From Eutrigla gurnardus (lineage: Eukaryota; Chordata; Actinopteri; Perciformes; Triglidae), in NCBI GenBank assembly GCA_963514095.1, contig OY741280.1:19840054-19904053 (forward strand): 64,000 nt of DNA, written 5' to 3'. The notes below the pieces were generated by a model. That model made no database searches and had not been told where the DNA came from. It saw only the letters and a program-made list of their open reading frames with translations. The position numbers were made by a program, and so were the translations under genes. Of the stretch, positions 13,401 to 24,800 are shown in pieces; position 1 is the stretch's first letter; the number at the start of each line of letters is the position of its first letter.

Positions 13401-14021
13401 TCAGCGGCTTTTATTCAGCACACCCATCATCCAGACTGTGTGCGTCCGCCATCTAGTGGCGCGGTGGCGAACTGACATAATACACCTGATTTAGGGGAAA
13501 CGAGCATCTTCAGTTAAGATGCCTCTCTGCTAATGGCGATGCAGGAAGAAGCAGTCAGTATTTTCCACTGCTGGCTCATAATAAACTGGGTTATTAAAAA
13601 TACCTTCATACATGAAGTAACTATAGTAACCGTGTGAGGAAATGTGGTCCAAATGCATACAATTTGTTTGAATGTACATTGAAGTATTGCAGATTTACCT
13701 CAACATCGATATGTGTAACAAATGTTTCCCAAACTCCAGTTTAACATTCCAAACTATATATATAAAAATATACATATATATGTATGTTGTTATCATTATT
13801 ATTATTGTGCGATAAACAGACATTAGATAAGTTCAACTTTATTCCTACAGAGGGAAATTGTTGTACAGCAGCTGCAATACAAAGTAGGACTAAAAGGGCT
13901 AGTATAAAAGTATAAGATTACAATAACAATGAAGTGCAAATAAAGTGCAAGTCCAAAATGTGTATATGTGGTCGACATGTACATTTTATCACCTCATTAT
14001 AAAATTAAATATAATCTAACT

Positions 14022-14225
14022 ATTATATTATATTGTATTGTGTTATATTATATTATATTTTATATTATATTATATTATATTATATTATATTATATTATAT
14101 ATTATATTATATTATATTATATTATATATTATATTATATTATATTATATATTATATTATATTATATTATATTATATTATATATTGTATTGTATTGTATTG
14201 TATTGTATTGTATTGTATTGTACAT
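14022..14225. repeat. TATTA then TATTG pentanucleotide array
   Basis: About 150 bases of (ATATT)n with occasional unit-length slips, followed by a uniform (GTATT)n block at 14180-14222. It lies between the divergent flot1 and tubb promoters. Confidence 0.95.
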
Positions 14226-14350
14226 TGTTTCATTTAGGTTGGTGGGGCTCCAACGGGGCAGTGATGACAAAACCTTGCACTCCTTCCTTCTCTTCCGGTC
14301 CTTGCCTTTGATACATGGAAACCCCTTTATTAACTAAATCTGTCGTTTCA

Positions 14351-14430
14351 GCCAATCAGCGCCGAGGCTCTAGCAATAGCAGCCAATGACCGACGTGAAG
14401 AGCGTGACGGCAGGCGTTGAGCCCCGCCCC
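14351..14430 (+). promoter_or_regulatory. tubb proximal promoter: two CCAAT boxes and a GC box
   Basis: CCAAT occurs at 14352 and 14383 and GCCCCGCCCC at 14421-14430, within 180 bases of the tubb start codon. No TATA box is evident. This is the usual layout for a broadly expressed tubulin gene. Confidence 0.65.
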
Positions 14431-14529
14431 CAGCTGAGAGCAGCGCTCCCTCTCTCCGTGCGTCCGTCAGTAGACCTGCAGCAGCGCTTCATCCCGCCGA
14501 CCCCCCGCTGTCATCACTAGCCTTCCATC

Positions 14530-17500
14530 ATGAGGGAAATCGTGCACATCCAGGCCGGCCAGTGCGGGAACCAAATTGGTGCAAAGGTGAGGAAAAATTC
14601 ACTTTTTCTTCTAGCAGTTTACTCAAGTTTTTCCTTCCAGTTATGCTTTGTTTATTATTTTAAAAGAGAACTTTCTTTTATTGTGTGTTTTGACAGTTTG
14701 ATACAAAAAAAATGTTTTATTTCATAGCTAAAATAAACTAATATTTTATGTTAGACGACACGAAAACATATATTTCTAGAAGACATAACGGGAGCAGAAC
14801 CCAACAAACATCAGTTGACCCAGCACTTAGGGTAGTTTATGCTTTGAACGTGACTTCTCCCGTCATCCACCACAAGCAGCGAGCGGCTAACGACAGGTCA
14901 TCCTCGTCGCGGCGAGCCAAGTTCAAGGTTTGTGCACACTATATTGAATTCATATGTCCGTCTTGCGTTACGTATTAATGTAGTATCTATATATTGTCGT
15001 TATCATTGAAGCACACACAGATGCAGTTCATTGGTTTTAGCCGTTTACCAAATTAATTAATGAAACGTCCATAATGCCAGCGGGCTTTTGGTCATGTTTA
15101 TTGAGTAATTTATTTATTTATTTATTTATTTGTTTATTTCGGGCATGTACATTTAGTCATCATCACATTTAGTCATCATCACACATCTTGCTCACACAGT
15201 AAACATGTATACACATGGCCGAAAGGGAAAGCGGGAGAAGCCAAGGCTTATCTAGTCCCGCCCCCATTACCCACAGGGGGGAAAAGAAAGAGAAAAAATA
15301 AATAAATACAAAATAAATAATAATAATAATAATAAATTAAAGAAATAAATTAAAAATTAAAAAAAAGTTAGCCAGCTAGCTCGCTGGTTCGCTAGCCTGG
15401 CAGCCGGGAGCCAGTGGGCTAATTATCCGGCTGGTTTGCTCGCCAGTCCGGTACTTCGCCAGCTAGCCGGTTTGTTGGGTGCGCGCGAGCTAACTAATGG
15501 GCTAGTTCACCGGTAGTTGCTTTGCTATCATACATGTAAACCGCCAGCTAGCCGGTACGCTGGGTGCGTGCGAGCTAACTAACAGGCTAGTTCACCGGTA
15601 GTTGCTTTGCTATCATACATGTAAACCGCCAGCTAGCCGGTACGCTGGGTGCGTGCGAGCTAACTAATGGGCTAGTTCACCGGTAGTTGCTTTGCTATCA
15701 TACATGTAAACCGCCAGCTAGCCGGTACGCTGGGTGCGTGCGAGCTAACTAATGGGCTAGTTCACCGGTAGTTGCTTTGCTATCATACATGTAAACTGCC
15801 AGCTAGCCGGTACGCCGGGTGCGCGCGAGCTAACTAACAGGCTATTTGACCGGCAGTTGCTTTGCTATCATACATGTAAACCGCCAGCTAGCCGGTACGC
15901 CTGGTGCGCGCGAGCTAACTTACAAGCTAGTGAACTAGCTTGTTAGTTAGCTCGCGCGCAAAACAGCAGGAGCATTAAAAACGCGCGCCGCGCAGTGTGA
16001 GAGCGAGAAGCACTGGGGTGACGACTTCTAGATGGCCATTACTGTTTATTATATTAAACCAGGTTTTGTCTTTTAATTAAGTTATTTATCTATTATTGTT
16101 CCAGGTCAATGGGCAGCGTTGTAGAAAAACTCACAGTGGCAGCTGACAGACCTCCATGATAGTTTTAAAGGTAAGAGCATAATTTTATCATTCCCACTAA
16201 GCAGATGGCCTGCATAGCTAGGTAAAGGGATTATTTGAAAAGTCATGTAATTGACTGCATTATGTTTTAGTGCTCATTCAGTCTTGCTTGTATTTTAAGT
16301 TAATAAATTGTTACTGAAAATGCATTTTAATTCCAATAGCTTCATGTAATTGACCCCATATTTTTAGCTGTTCTCCGTTGTAAAAAATAAAGATGTCTTT
16401 GTGTTTTGTTTTTGTCTTTCAGATGAGGGAATTGATGAGGAGAGTGTTCTTCTTTTAGAAGAGGGGTCCATCAGGCAGTTGATCCCGAAAGCAAGATATA
16501 TTACATTTATTCGTGTTATTTTGCAGTGCTGTCAATTGTTGAAGATTGTTTTGTACCTTAATCCTCTGATCTGCCAAAAGTTGAATAAATATTTTTACTA
16601 TATACTAACATTGTTTAAAAGTGTTTATTGTGTTAATTATAGGATGTATTTGAGAGGGTTTGTAATGTAACTGTTTACGAGACATGGGTATTCTGTTACA
16701 GTAAAACACAACATCACGACAATCACCATTTTTGAGGTAGAATTATCCCATTGCAGTTTGTATGAATCAGCATTAGGGTGGAATATTATATAAAGTATAA
16801 TTTGCCTAATATTTAACCAATTCATATGGTAGAATTTACCCAGGGTTGAAATTAATTTGACCCAGCATTTGAATTAAATGTGGAACCCATTTTGTTGGGT
16901 CAAATTAACTACTGCTGGGTTGGTCCAATAGTTACCCAGCCATTTTTTTAGGGTGTAGTCCTTTAATGTGTTCATATTTATTTTTGAATAAATCTAAAAA
17001 TTGAGTCTTTGTTTAAAATTACTTTTTTTTAATACTTGTTGAACCACTATTGACATATATTGCACTCGTTAGTGTTTTAAAGTTTTAGGTTTATGTATTA
17101 ATACAAGAGGAGGATTCCTCTATCCTCTACATAGTCCTCTATATAGTCCTCTATCCTCCATATAGTCCTCTACATAGTCCTCTACATAGTCCTCTATCCT
17201 CTACATATTCCTCTACATATTCCTCTACATAGTCCTCTACATAGTCCTCTATCCTCTACGTAGTCCTCTACATAGTCCTCTATCCTCTACATAGTCCTCT
17301 ACAGCAGGGTTTCCTGGCAGGGCAACGAGCGGCGTGGCAGCAACATATGTGGTGACTCAAACTCCCTGATCAGTGAAGACGAGTGCATTTACAGAGGATT
17401 TAGTCGGACTGAGGTCGTCCTCATTTCACAATGGATTAACTCCGCTTCAGTTCACGAATTTACTAAATCTAGCTTCAACCAAAACCTGCTCCGGTCTGCA

Positions 17501-19708
17501 GTTAGGAATGGGACATATATAAAACATTTATGTCACCATTATCCTGGGAAAATAATTGTGATTCATTTGGCCCTCAAAATATGCTCTGAACTTAAAATAG
17601 CATCTAAACATACTGGAATAACTTAATATACACACACAGTATGAGGCACAGATTAGGGTCAGTTGACTGAGCTGGTGTGACAGTCTGCGCTTGAATCTTA
17701 ACACAGTTTGACGTTAATGTGTCGGCATGTAGAATCAAGGCCGACAGAATCCTCCGCTCCGACTGAGCCTCGACGACGAGGGGAACAAGAAGTCTGAGGA
17801 TTTATAGACGTTTCAGAGGCCAACGTTTGTGTTAATGTGTGTGACTCGCATCTGTTGTGGAGTCCATATTTACTGATGCCTGTGCGTTTGTGTGCTTAGT
17901 TCTGGGAGGTGATCAGCGATGAGCACGGCATCGACCCAACAGGAACCTACCACGGCGACAGCGGCCTGCAGCTGGACCGGATCAGTGTGTATTACAACGA
18001 GGCCACCGGTAAGTTCATCCCGACACACAGCCGAGGTCGGATCAAACTCCCCCCGGTGGAGACACGGACTCACTGCAGCTGCAAGGAACAGAACACATGC
18101 AACCTTTACGAGCCTCATAAAAGTTCTACAGTGTACCCATCAATCCAGACTCCATTAAAAAAAAAAGCATTTTAGAGTTCTTTGCTTGTCGTCTTGCCAC
18201 CTCCACCTTTGGAGACAAAAATGAGCTGACATGTTGTTTCTGTGTGTCCAGGTGGGAAGTACGTTCCCAGGGCCATCCTCGTGGACCTGGAACCAGGCAC
18301 CATGGACTCGGTCCGCTCTGGACCTTTTGGACAAATCTTCAGACCTGACAACTTCGTCTTTGGTAAGAAGTTTGAGTCTTTAATGTGGCCCTCTTTTGCA
18401 AAGGAGGTCAGAGGTCAGGCTGGGATACAAACCGGCAGTCAAGGAGCTTGTAGAGTTCGCCCAAGGGACACTTTGACAGGATGAGTCGCTCAAACTCAGT
18501 GCTACAGCCCCCCGTGTGTGTTGTTGTCTTGCTCCCCAGGTCAAAGTGGAGCTGGAAACAACTGGGCCAAAGGTCACTACACGGAGGGGGCGGAGCTGGT
18601 GGATTCGGTCCTGGACGTGGTGAGAAAAGAGGCGGAGAGCTGCGAGTGTCTGCAGGGTTTCCAGCTCACGCACTCTCTGGGAGGAGGGACCGGCTCCGGC
18701 ATGGGCACGCTGCTCATCAGCAAGATCCGGGAGGAGTACCCGGACCGCATCATGAACACCTTCAGTGTGGTGCCCTCCCCGAAGGTAACACACACACCAC
18801 TGTACTTAGATACAGTAAAAACCTCCGGGTTCATGACATCATCCAGAGGTGGGATCTATATGTTGTGATGATGTTCCTCGTCTCTTTGTCCTCAGGTGTC
18901 CGACACAGTGGTTGAGCCGTACAACGCCACGCTGTCGGTCCACCAGCTGGTAGAAAACACAGATGAGACCTACTGCATTGACAACGAGGCCCTTTATGAC
19001 ATTTGCTTCCGCACTCTCAAACTGACCACGCCCACCTACGGCGACCTCAACCACCTGGTGTCGGCCACCATGAGCGGCGTGACCACCTGTCTGCGTTTCC
19101 CCGGCCAGCTCAACGCCGACCTGAGGAAGCTGGCGGTCAACATGGTGCCCTTCCCCCGCCTCCACTTCTTCATGCCCGGCTTTGCCCCTCTGACCAGCAG
19201 GGGGAGCCAGCAGTACCGCGCCCTGACGGTGCCCGAGCTCACCCAGCAGGTGTTTGACGCCAAGAACATGATGGCGGCTTGCGACCCTCGCCACGGGCGC
19301 TACCTGACGGTGGCGGCGGTGTTCCGCGGCCGCATGTCCATGAAGGAGGTGGACGAGCAGATGCTGCACGTCCAGAACAAGAACAGCAGCTACTTCGTGG
19401 AGTGGATCCCCAACAACGTGAAGACGGCCGTCTGCGACATCCCGCCGCGAGGCCTCAAGATGGCCGTCACCTTCATCGGCAACAGCACGGCCATCCAGGA
19501 GCTGTTCAAGCGCATCTCGGAGCAGTTCACCGCCATGTTCCGCCGCAAGGCCTTCCTCCACTGGTACACGGGCGAGGGCATGGACGAGATGGAGTTCACG
19601 GAGGCCGAGAGCAACATGAACGACCTGGTGTCCGAGTACCAGCAGTACCAGGACGCCACGGCCGAGGAGGAGGGGGAGTTCGAGGAAGACGTGGAGGAGG
19701 ACGCCTGA
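14530..19708 (+). CDS. tubb: Beta-tubulin (TUBB/tubb5 type), complete, 5 coding exons
   Basis: Exons: 14530-14586, 17900-18008, 18252-18362, 18540-18784 and 18896-19708; they join in phase to 444 residues, the standard length. The product is the GTP-binding beta subunit of the tubulin heterodimer that builds microtubules. Visible hallmarks are the MREI start (the nascent-chain signal read by TTC5 for tubulin mRNA autoregulation), the GGGTGSGMGT nucleotide-binding loop in exon 4, and an acidic tail ending EEEGEFEEDVEEDA. Introns after codon 19 and within codons 56 and 93 match vertebrate beta-tubulins. A fourth intron, 18785-18895 (111 bases, phase 0 after codon 174), splits what is normally one long last exon. 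Exon 5 is much more GC-rich than its surroundings. Adjacent flot1 is divergent; TUBB and FLOT1 are also neighbours in the human MHC. Confidence 0.96.
15390..15959. repeat. 85-bp tandem repeat ending in a 54-bp palindrome, tubb intron 1
   Basis: The block gctag-ttcaccggtagttgc recurs at 15501, 15586, 15671, 15756 and 15841, exactly 85 bases apart, with nearly identical units. The array closes with an inverted repeat at 15906-15959: two 25-base arms (gcgcgcgagctaact...) with one mismatch around a 4-base loop. Confidence 0.9.
16401..16670 (+). mobile_element. Degenerate fragment of a SAM-like repeat-borne ORF
   Basis: The stretch begins after an AG acceptor near 16421 and reads DEGIDEESVLLLEEGSIRQL then IPKA. 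This resembles the 'ESLLLLxEEDIKxLIPKIG' segment of SAM-like proteins that fish repeats often carry. It is not in frame with tubb and sits in its first intron, so it is read as a relic. The family is not identified with certainty. Confidence 0.35.
16835..16960. mobile_element. Short inverted-repeat (MITE-like) element
   Basis: acccagggttgaaattaatttg and its inverted counterparts (tgttgggtcaaattaact, gctgggttggtcc, acccagccat) form nested inverted repeats, ending in ttttagggtgta. This pattern is common in fish nonautonomous DNA elements. Class not assigned. Confidence 0.4.
17107..17302. repeat. CTCTACATAGTC minisatellite
   Basis: Roughly 12-base units (tagtcctctaca, with shorter tcctcta variants) repeat for about 195 bases inside tubb intron 1. 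Confidence 0.85.
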
Positions 19709-20063
19709 AATGAGCTGAAGAAAGAAGGAAAGGAAGGCTGGTTAGAGAAGAATGGGAGTCTGAGGAGGTTTTAATGGAGGGATGGAAACATAAAATACTT
19801 CCTTATTGTGTTCAAGTAGAATCTTCAACTGTTACTTTTCCTCCCTACAGTTTTAAACAAATGTCTGTACTTTATAATCCTCACGTTTTCAAAACTCGTT
19901 CCTTTAGTTTTAATGCATTTGAGGTGAATTATCCATTCTTTTTTTTTTACCTACTCAAAGGCAGAGACGAATCATTTTTGTTATCTGGTTTGAATTTTGG
20001 CATGTGTTACACGTCTGATGTTTGTCATTTTAAAAGATCTGACACTTTTACATTATACACTTC

Positions 20064-20081
20064 AATAAAGTTGCCAATAAA
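20064..20081 (+). terminator. tubb polyadenylation signals
   Basis: Two AATAAA hexamers, at 20064 and 20076, lie about 360 bases after the tubb stop codon. Confidence 0.65.
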
Positions 20082-20306
20082 GTTGCATTGAACATAATTA
20101 TTTTCACAATAAAATAGTGTCAACTGAAAAAAAACAAGATCATTTCTGATCTAAAGATTAAATTGCTGGAATGTTTTTTACACTTTGTTAAAGGGGAAGA
20201 TTTCAACTAACATAAAAAGCTTATGAAATAAGTTGTGGTCACCAAATAAATAAAATACCCTTTAAAAGGGTCAGACGGGGTCCAGACTGAGGAGGTGTGG
20301 TCATAG

Positions 20307-20790
20307 ATCCCATGTTGGATCCCACCGGGGCTTCTCTTCTGATTCTGAGCTTCCAAAGTAAAACACGGAAATATTACAAACAAAAAGGTATTTATTGGCA
20401 CAAAAGTGTCTTAACACAGTATAGTACATGTTCACAATCAGGTTTATGGAACCTAATAAACTGTGATCGACAAAAAACAGCAAGCAGAATCATTTAAGCC
20501 TTGAATCCGCTACAAACCAGCTGGCCTCCCATTGGTCTTCTTCAGGTGTGATTGACAGCTGATTCATCCAATGAAAAGTCCACCTGACACCGACGGACAC
20601 ACAAAATGTTTAACGAGATGAAAAACCAACGTGTTTTTAAAGAAGCGGCCGTCAGAGACTTGAAGCTCAGCGTACCTGTCACTTCCAGGCTCGCTCCTGT
20701 GACGTAACGAGTCGTCTGAAGCCAGGAAGGCGCAGACATCAGCGACCTCTGGTGGAGGACGAGGAGAAGGACGGGGGAGGAATTATTTAT
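20307..20790 (-). pseudogene. Truncated hsd17b8 3'-end copy with frameshift
   Basis: This block is a near-identical copy of 31581-32063, which holds the last two exons of the intact hsd17b8. Here the penultimate exon (20748-20676) is 73 bases long against 75, because two bases are lost in the codons for Asp-Ser-Arg, shifting the frame. The final exon (20583-20564) is kept. Similarity stops abruptly at about 20790, where sequence from a class I 3' flank begins. No other hsd17b8 exons lie on this side, so it cannot encode the enzyme. Confidence 0.88.
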
Positions 20791-21850
20791 AAGTTTCTAC
20801 CAAACTAAGAGAGCAGACGTCCGCTGTCCCAAAACACCAGCAGGACATACTTTCAGAAACATCTCATTTCATTTTCACCATCAGTGTGCTGAGAAGCTCC
20901 AAACAGCCCAGAAGCCTTTAAGGACCCCCCATCATAAATATAAATATATAAAACATATAAATATATTTCAAAAACACATCAAAAGAGATATTATGTAACA
21001 ACCTGATCTCATGTGAACAAATAATAATAATTAATTTTATTTATGGGCACTCAAGGTCCATAAACTCAAGGTCACCGTACAAATCCTCATATTCCACAAA
21101 GAAAAACCTCTAAGACGTCGCTCACCGTAAAAACAAACGTTAGTTTTCAAGAAATATTCAAACAAACTATTAATACAACTGGAAAATGTGTGTGTGCATG
21201 TGTGTGTGTGTTGGGGTCAGCAACACTGATCCAACAACGGAGAGAAAAACGCTAATATCTGTTATCTCTCGTTGATACCATCAAACTGCCGGATGCTACG
21301 AGTGTAGATATGAAAATGTGAATGCACGTTCATGGATGTGTGTCGACATGTGAATTTACATTTGTGAAAAGCCCAACAGCATTAAAAAAGTATTTATAAG
21401 TATTACAGTTCAGCTAGGCTGTATTATTTATAGATGAACATAAACACCAAAAAAATGTAATTTTGTAAACTAAAACAAAAAGCAAAAATCCAAATCATAC
21501 TTAAGGTTATATAAAATATATACCAACCTAATTTTGAAATGTCGCATTCCAATCAATGAGCATCTACGATGACATCACCGACATCATCGATAATCCTCGG
21601 ACAAGTCGCCTTTCAAATTACGCATCGTCATTTGATACATTTTTAATTCGCAAATATTGATTATCGCACCTTTTAAAGCCTTGTTGCGTTTGGCAACGTT
21701 AATGTTTTGGCCACATGAATATCGGGGACATTCAACCGGTTTTGTCGGTGATCCGGTTCTTTTGTTTATATTAGATTTCAGATTGTGTCAAACTTTGTAC
21801 ATAACAGAGTATAAAGTTATGGACTGAAGTTCACCCTCCTCTTCCTGCAG
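20791..21850 (-). other. 3' flank of class I gene 1
   Basis: The first 230 bases are an inverted copy of 55440-55650 and 58290-58500, the sequence downstream of gene 2 and of the deleted locus. It is AT-rich with no further coding exon. Confidence 0.7.
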
Positions 21851-24800
21851 TCACTCACATCTGTCAAATACACAAGCATTAAAAATCCATCCATCCATCC
21901 ACCCATCGTCTACCGCTTATCCTGTATTCAGGGTCGTGGGGGGGGGGGGGGGGGGGTGGAGTCGATCCCAGTTGTCATTGGGCGAAGGCAGGTTACACCC
22001 TGGACAGGTCGCCAGTCTATCACAGGGCCGACATGTAGAGACAAACAACCATTCATACTCACATTCACACCTACGGGCAATTTAGAGTCATCAATGAACC
22101 TATCCCCATCCTGCATGTCTTTGGACTGTGGGAGGAAGCCAGAGAACCCGGAGAGAACCCACGCTTACACGGGGAGAACATGCAAACTCCACACAGAAGG
22201 AACCCGGGCCGACCCGGGAATCGAACCCGGGAGCATTAAAAATGAACAGTGCAAAACGTAATAATATGGCAATAAAGGTATTAGAAATGGAAGGTGTGAA
22301 ACCACTGGGATAGACAAGGAAATGTTTGTAAGTTCTCAACGTTCATCGTACAGACGTCACACATTAGTTACCTTTTATCCAACGGTGTGTTGCTGCTTGA
22401 ACTCTCTGAATCTGAAGAGACCAAAATACAAAACAATAGTCAAGTAAAGGACAAAATCAGATAAAGAAGTGTTTTGTACGGACAAACAGATGGATATGGA
22501 CCTGATTGGTTAATCAATGATCCTGTAGATTTAGTCTCACATTGGGTCTTCTTGTCTAAAAAACAGAACAAAATAAATCAACACAAGGCCAATCCTGGGT
22601 GACTGTCGTGACATTCTCTAGTCTATAGTGTTACTACTCACATATATATACACATTCACAGTATATCTGCAGTATCATACTAGCCTACTTTACCTATTCA
22701 CTGTACAATGTACATCATTTGTAAGCATTAAAGTACACAAATAAGAGAATCCTCCTTCACCGCTTCATTTCAGTTAGAAAATGTCAAAAATGTCACATTC
22801 ATCATTTTATCCCGTCAGATATTTGTGTTAAATTGTCATATTAGCGTATGAACTCATTCATCCTTCCATGCAGTTGGAATGAAAATTTAAAATATAGGGA
22901 GCGACTGCTTTTCAAGTGATTATTACTTTTAAATGTTATTATTATTTAAAGTTTGAATTGCACCAACTCTTATCTAGTAACAACTTGAACACTCATCAGC
23001 ATGAACGCAGACTTTGTTAAAGGAAAACACCACCGCATTTCCATACTGAACTATGTTCTGCTCTGATCTTAGACGAGGTGATACATACCTCCCTCTCCTC
23101 TGTGCGTGCACTCAATGGCTCTTGCGCGCACTCCGCGCAGCGCTAATTTGCTAGCATGTAGCTTGTCCCAGTATATTCCTTAGGATCCAAAGGGGGGTGA
23201 AGTTAGAAGCGACCAAGCACTTCCACGTTGTCCCTATTTAAATACGGTTACGTGAGTAGTTACACGACCCAAGTTTGGTTACACAAAATGAAACATGCCA
23301 ATTTTTCTAAGCGGATAACAAGGATAACTATATAGTATGGCGGAATAACAACTGGAAGCACTTCGACGTCGGCGCAGTAATATCATCACTCCCCTCCCCC
23401 TCTTACTTCCGTCAATAGAACCTACGTGACCTGCACGCCGTCGCCTGCACTACCTGTAGTAGTTTGTGCACAGTTGAGGAAGCATCAGGTTGTAGTAAGA
23501 TAGTTTGTGAACAATCAAACATCATGGTTATAACGTGCATCGTACAGGGTTGTGAAAACAAGCAGAAGGTATATAGTCCCGTCATGTTTTGAGTGATGAT
23601 ATTACTGCGCCGACGTCGAAGTGCTTCCAGTTGTTATTCCGCCATACTATATAGTTATCCTTGTTATCCGCTTAGAAAAATTGGCATGTTTCATTTTGTG
23701 TAACCAAACTTGGGTCGTGTAACTACTCACGTAACCGTATTTAAATAGGGACAACGTGGAAGTGCTTGGTCGCTTCTAACTTCACCCCCCTTTGGATCCT
23801 AAGGACAAGCTACATGCTAGCAAATTAGCGCTGCGCGGAGTGCGCGCAAGAGCCATTGAGTGCACGCACAGAGGAGAGGGAGGTATGTATCACCTCGTCT
23901 AACATCAGAGCAGAACATAGTTCAGTATGGAAATGCGGTGGTGTTTTCCTTTAAGTACGTGAGAGACCAGACGACATGGTGACTACAGCAGTACCAGCAG
24001 AGGGCGCTGTTTCTCTGAGCCTTGCACCCCATGCTGCTGGTCGCTTCACATTTTGTTTTCAGCAGGAATTAAACCTTGACCAACTTTAGCACTCAGTGAA
24101 AGCCACTTTTGAAAATCAACGCAACAAAAATGTTAAAGGGATAGCTCGGAATTTTGGACATAAGACCTATTTTCCAAGTGAGCCGGTGTGTTCGAGACGT
24201 AAGGAGACGTTTTCAAGACATTTTATTCAGCTCTTCTAGTTGCCGAGTTCGCTTATGCTATGGCTAGCGCAAATCAATCGTTCTTAGCTAGCATGGCATT
24301 AAAAACAGTCTTGCCCACTCCACAGTGCACCCGAGGCAAATCCATTGTAACGGCAGACTATCGCTGTACATATGTGTTGATAGAATGTTTGAAATAAAAC
24401 CAACCTTGCATTTTTAAGGATTTATGTCTCAGCAGCAGCAGCGTGTCATACTTCCTAGTAGGCTATGGCAGCGGCGGAGTGATATCACCTAGCACTTATA
24501 AGTTACCGGTTCTATAATAGTTTGTTTACCTGCTGTCATTGCTACAGACGCACAGTAGCCTGCAGTGCTAGTTTCTTCAATCTCACAGAAATGGACACTT
24601 TTGGAGAATATACTGAAACCTTTGAAGACTCTGATGAATATGAATATGCAGAGGAAGAATTGCGCGAGAGGGATGCTCAAAGGGCAGAACGTGAACAAGA
24701 GTCTGTGGAGACCAAGATAGCCCCTGCTGGAGCTGAGAACCGGGACCGAACAAACGGAGACTGGTGGTGCCAGGAGGGAATCCCCTGCAACGCGTCCGAG

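Noticed and set aside
13968..14337. Three overlapping Tyr/Ile-rich frames
   Set aside because: They arise from the TATTA/TATTG array and have no coding features.
18839..19561. 240-codon open frame antisense to tubb exon 5
   Set aside because: It is a GC-rich shadow of the beta-tubulin coding exon, rich in His/Gly/Val, and not supported by splice signals or family.
19003..19713. Second plus-strand frames overlapping tubb exon 5
   Set aside because: They are frame shadows produced by high GC3 in the tubulin exon.
20297..20497. Short frame repeated at 31585-31770
   Set aside because: The repetition is explained by the hsd17b8 3'-flank duplication; the frames lie in untranslated or flanking DNA.
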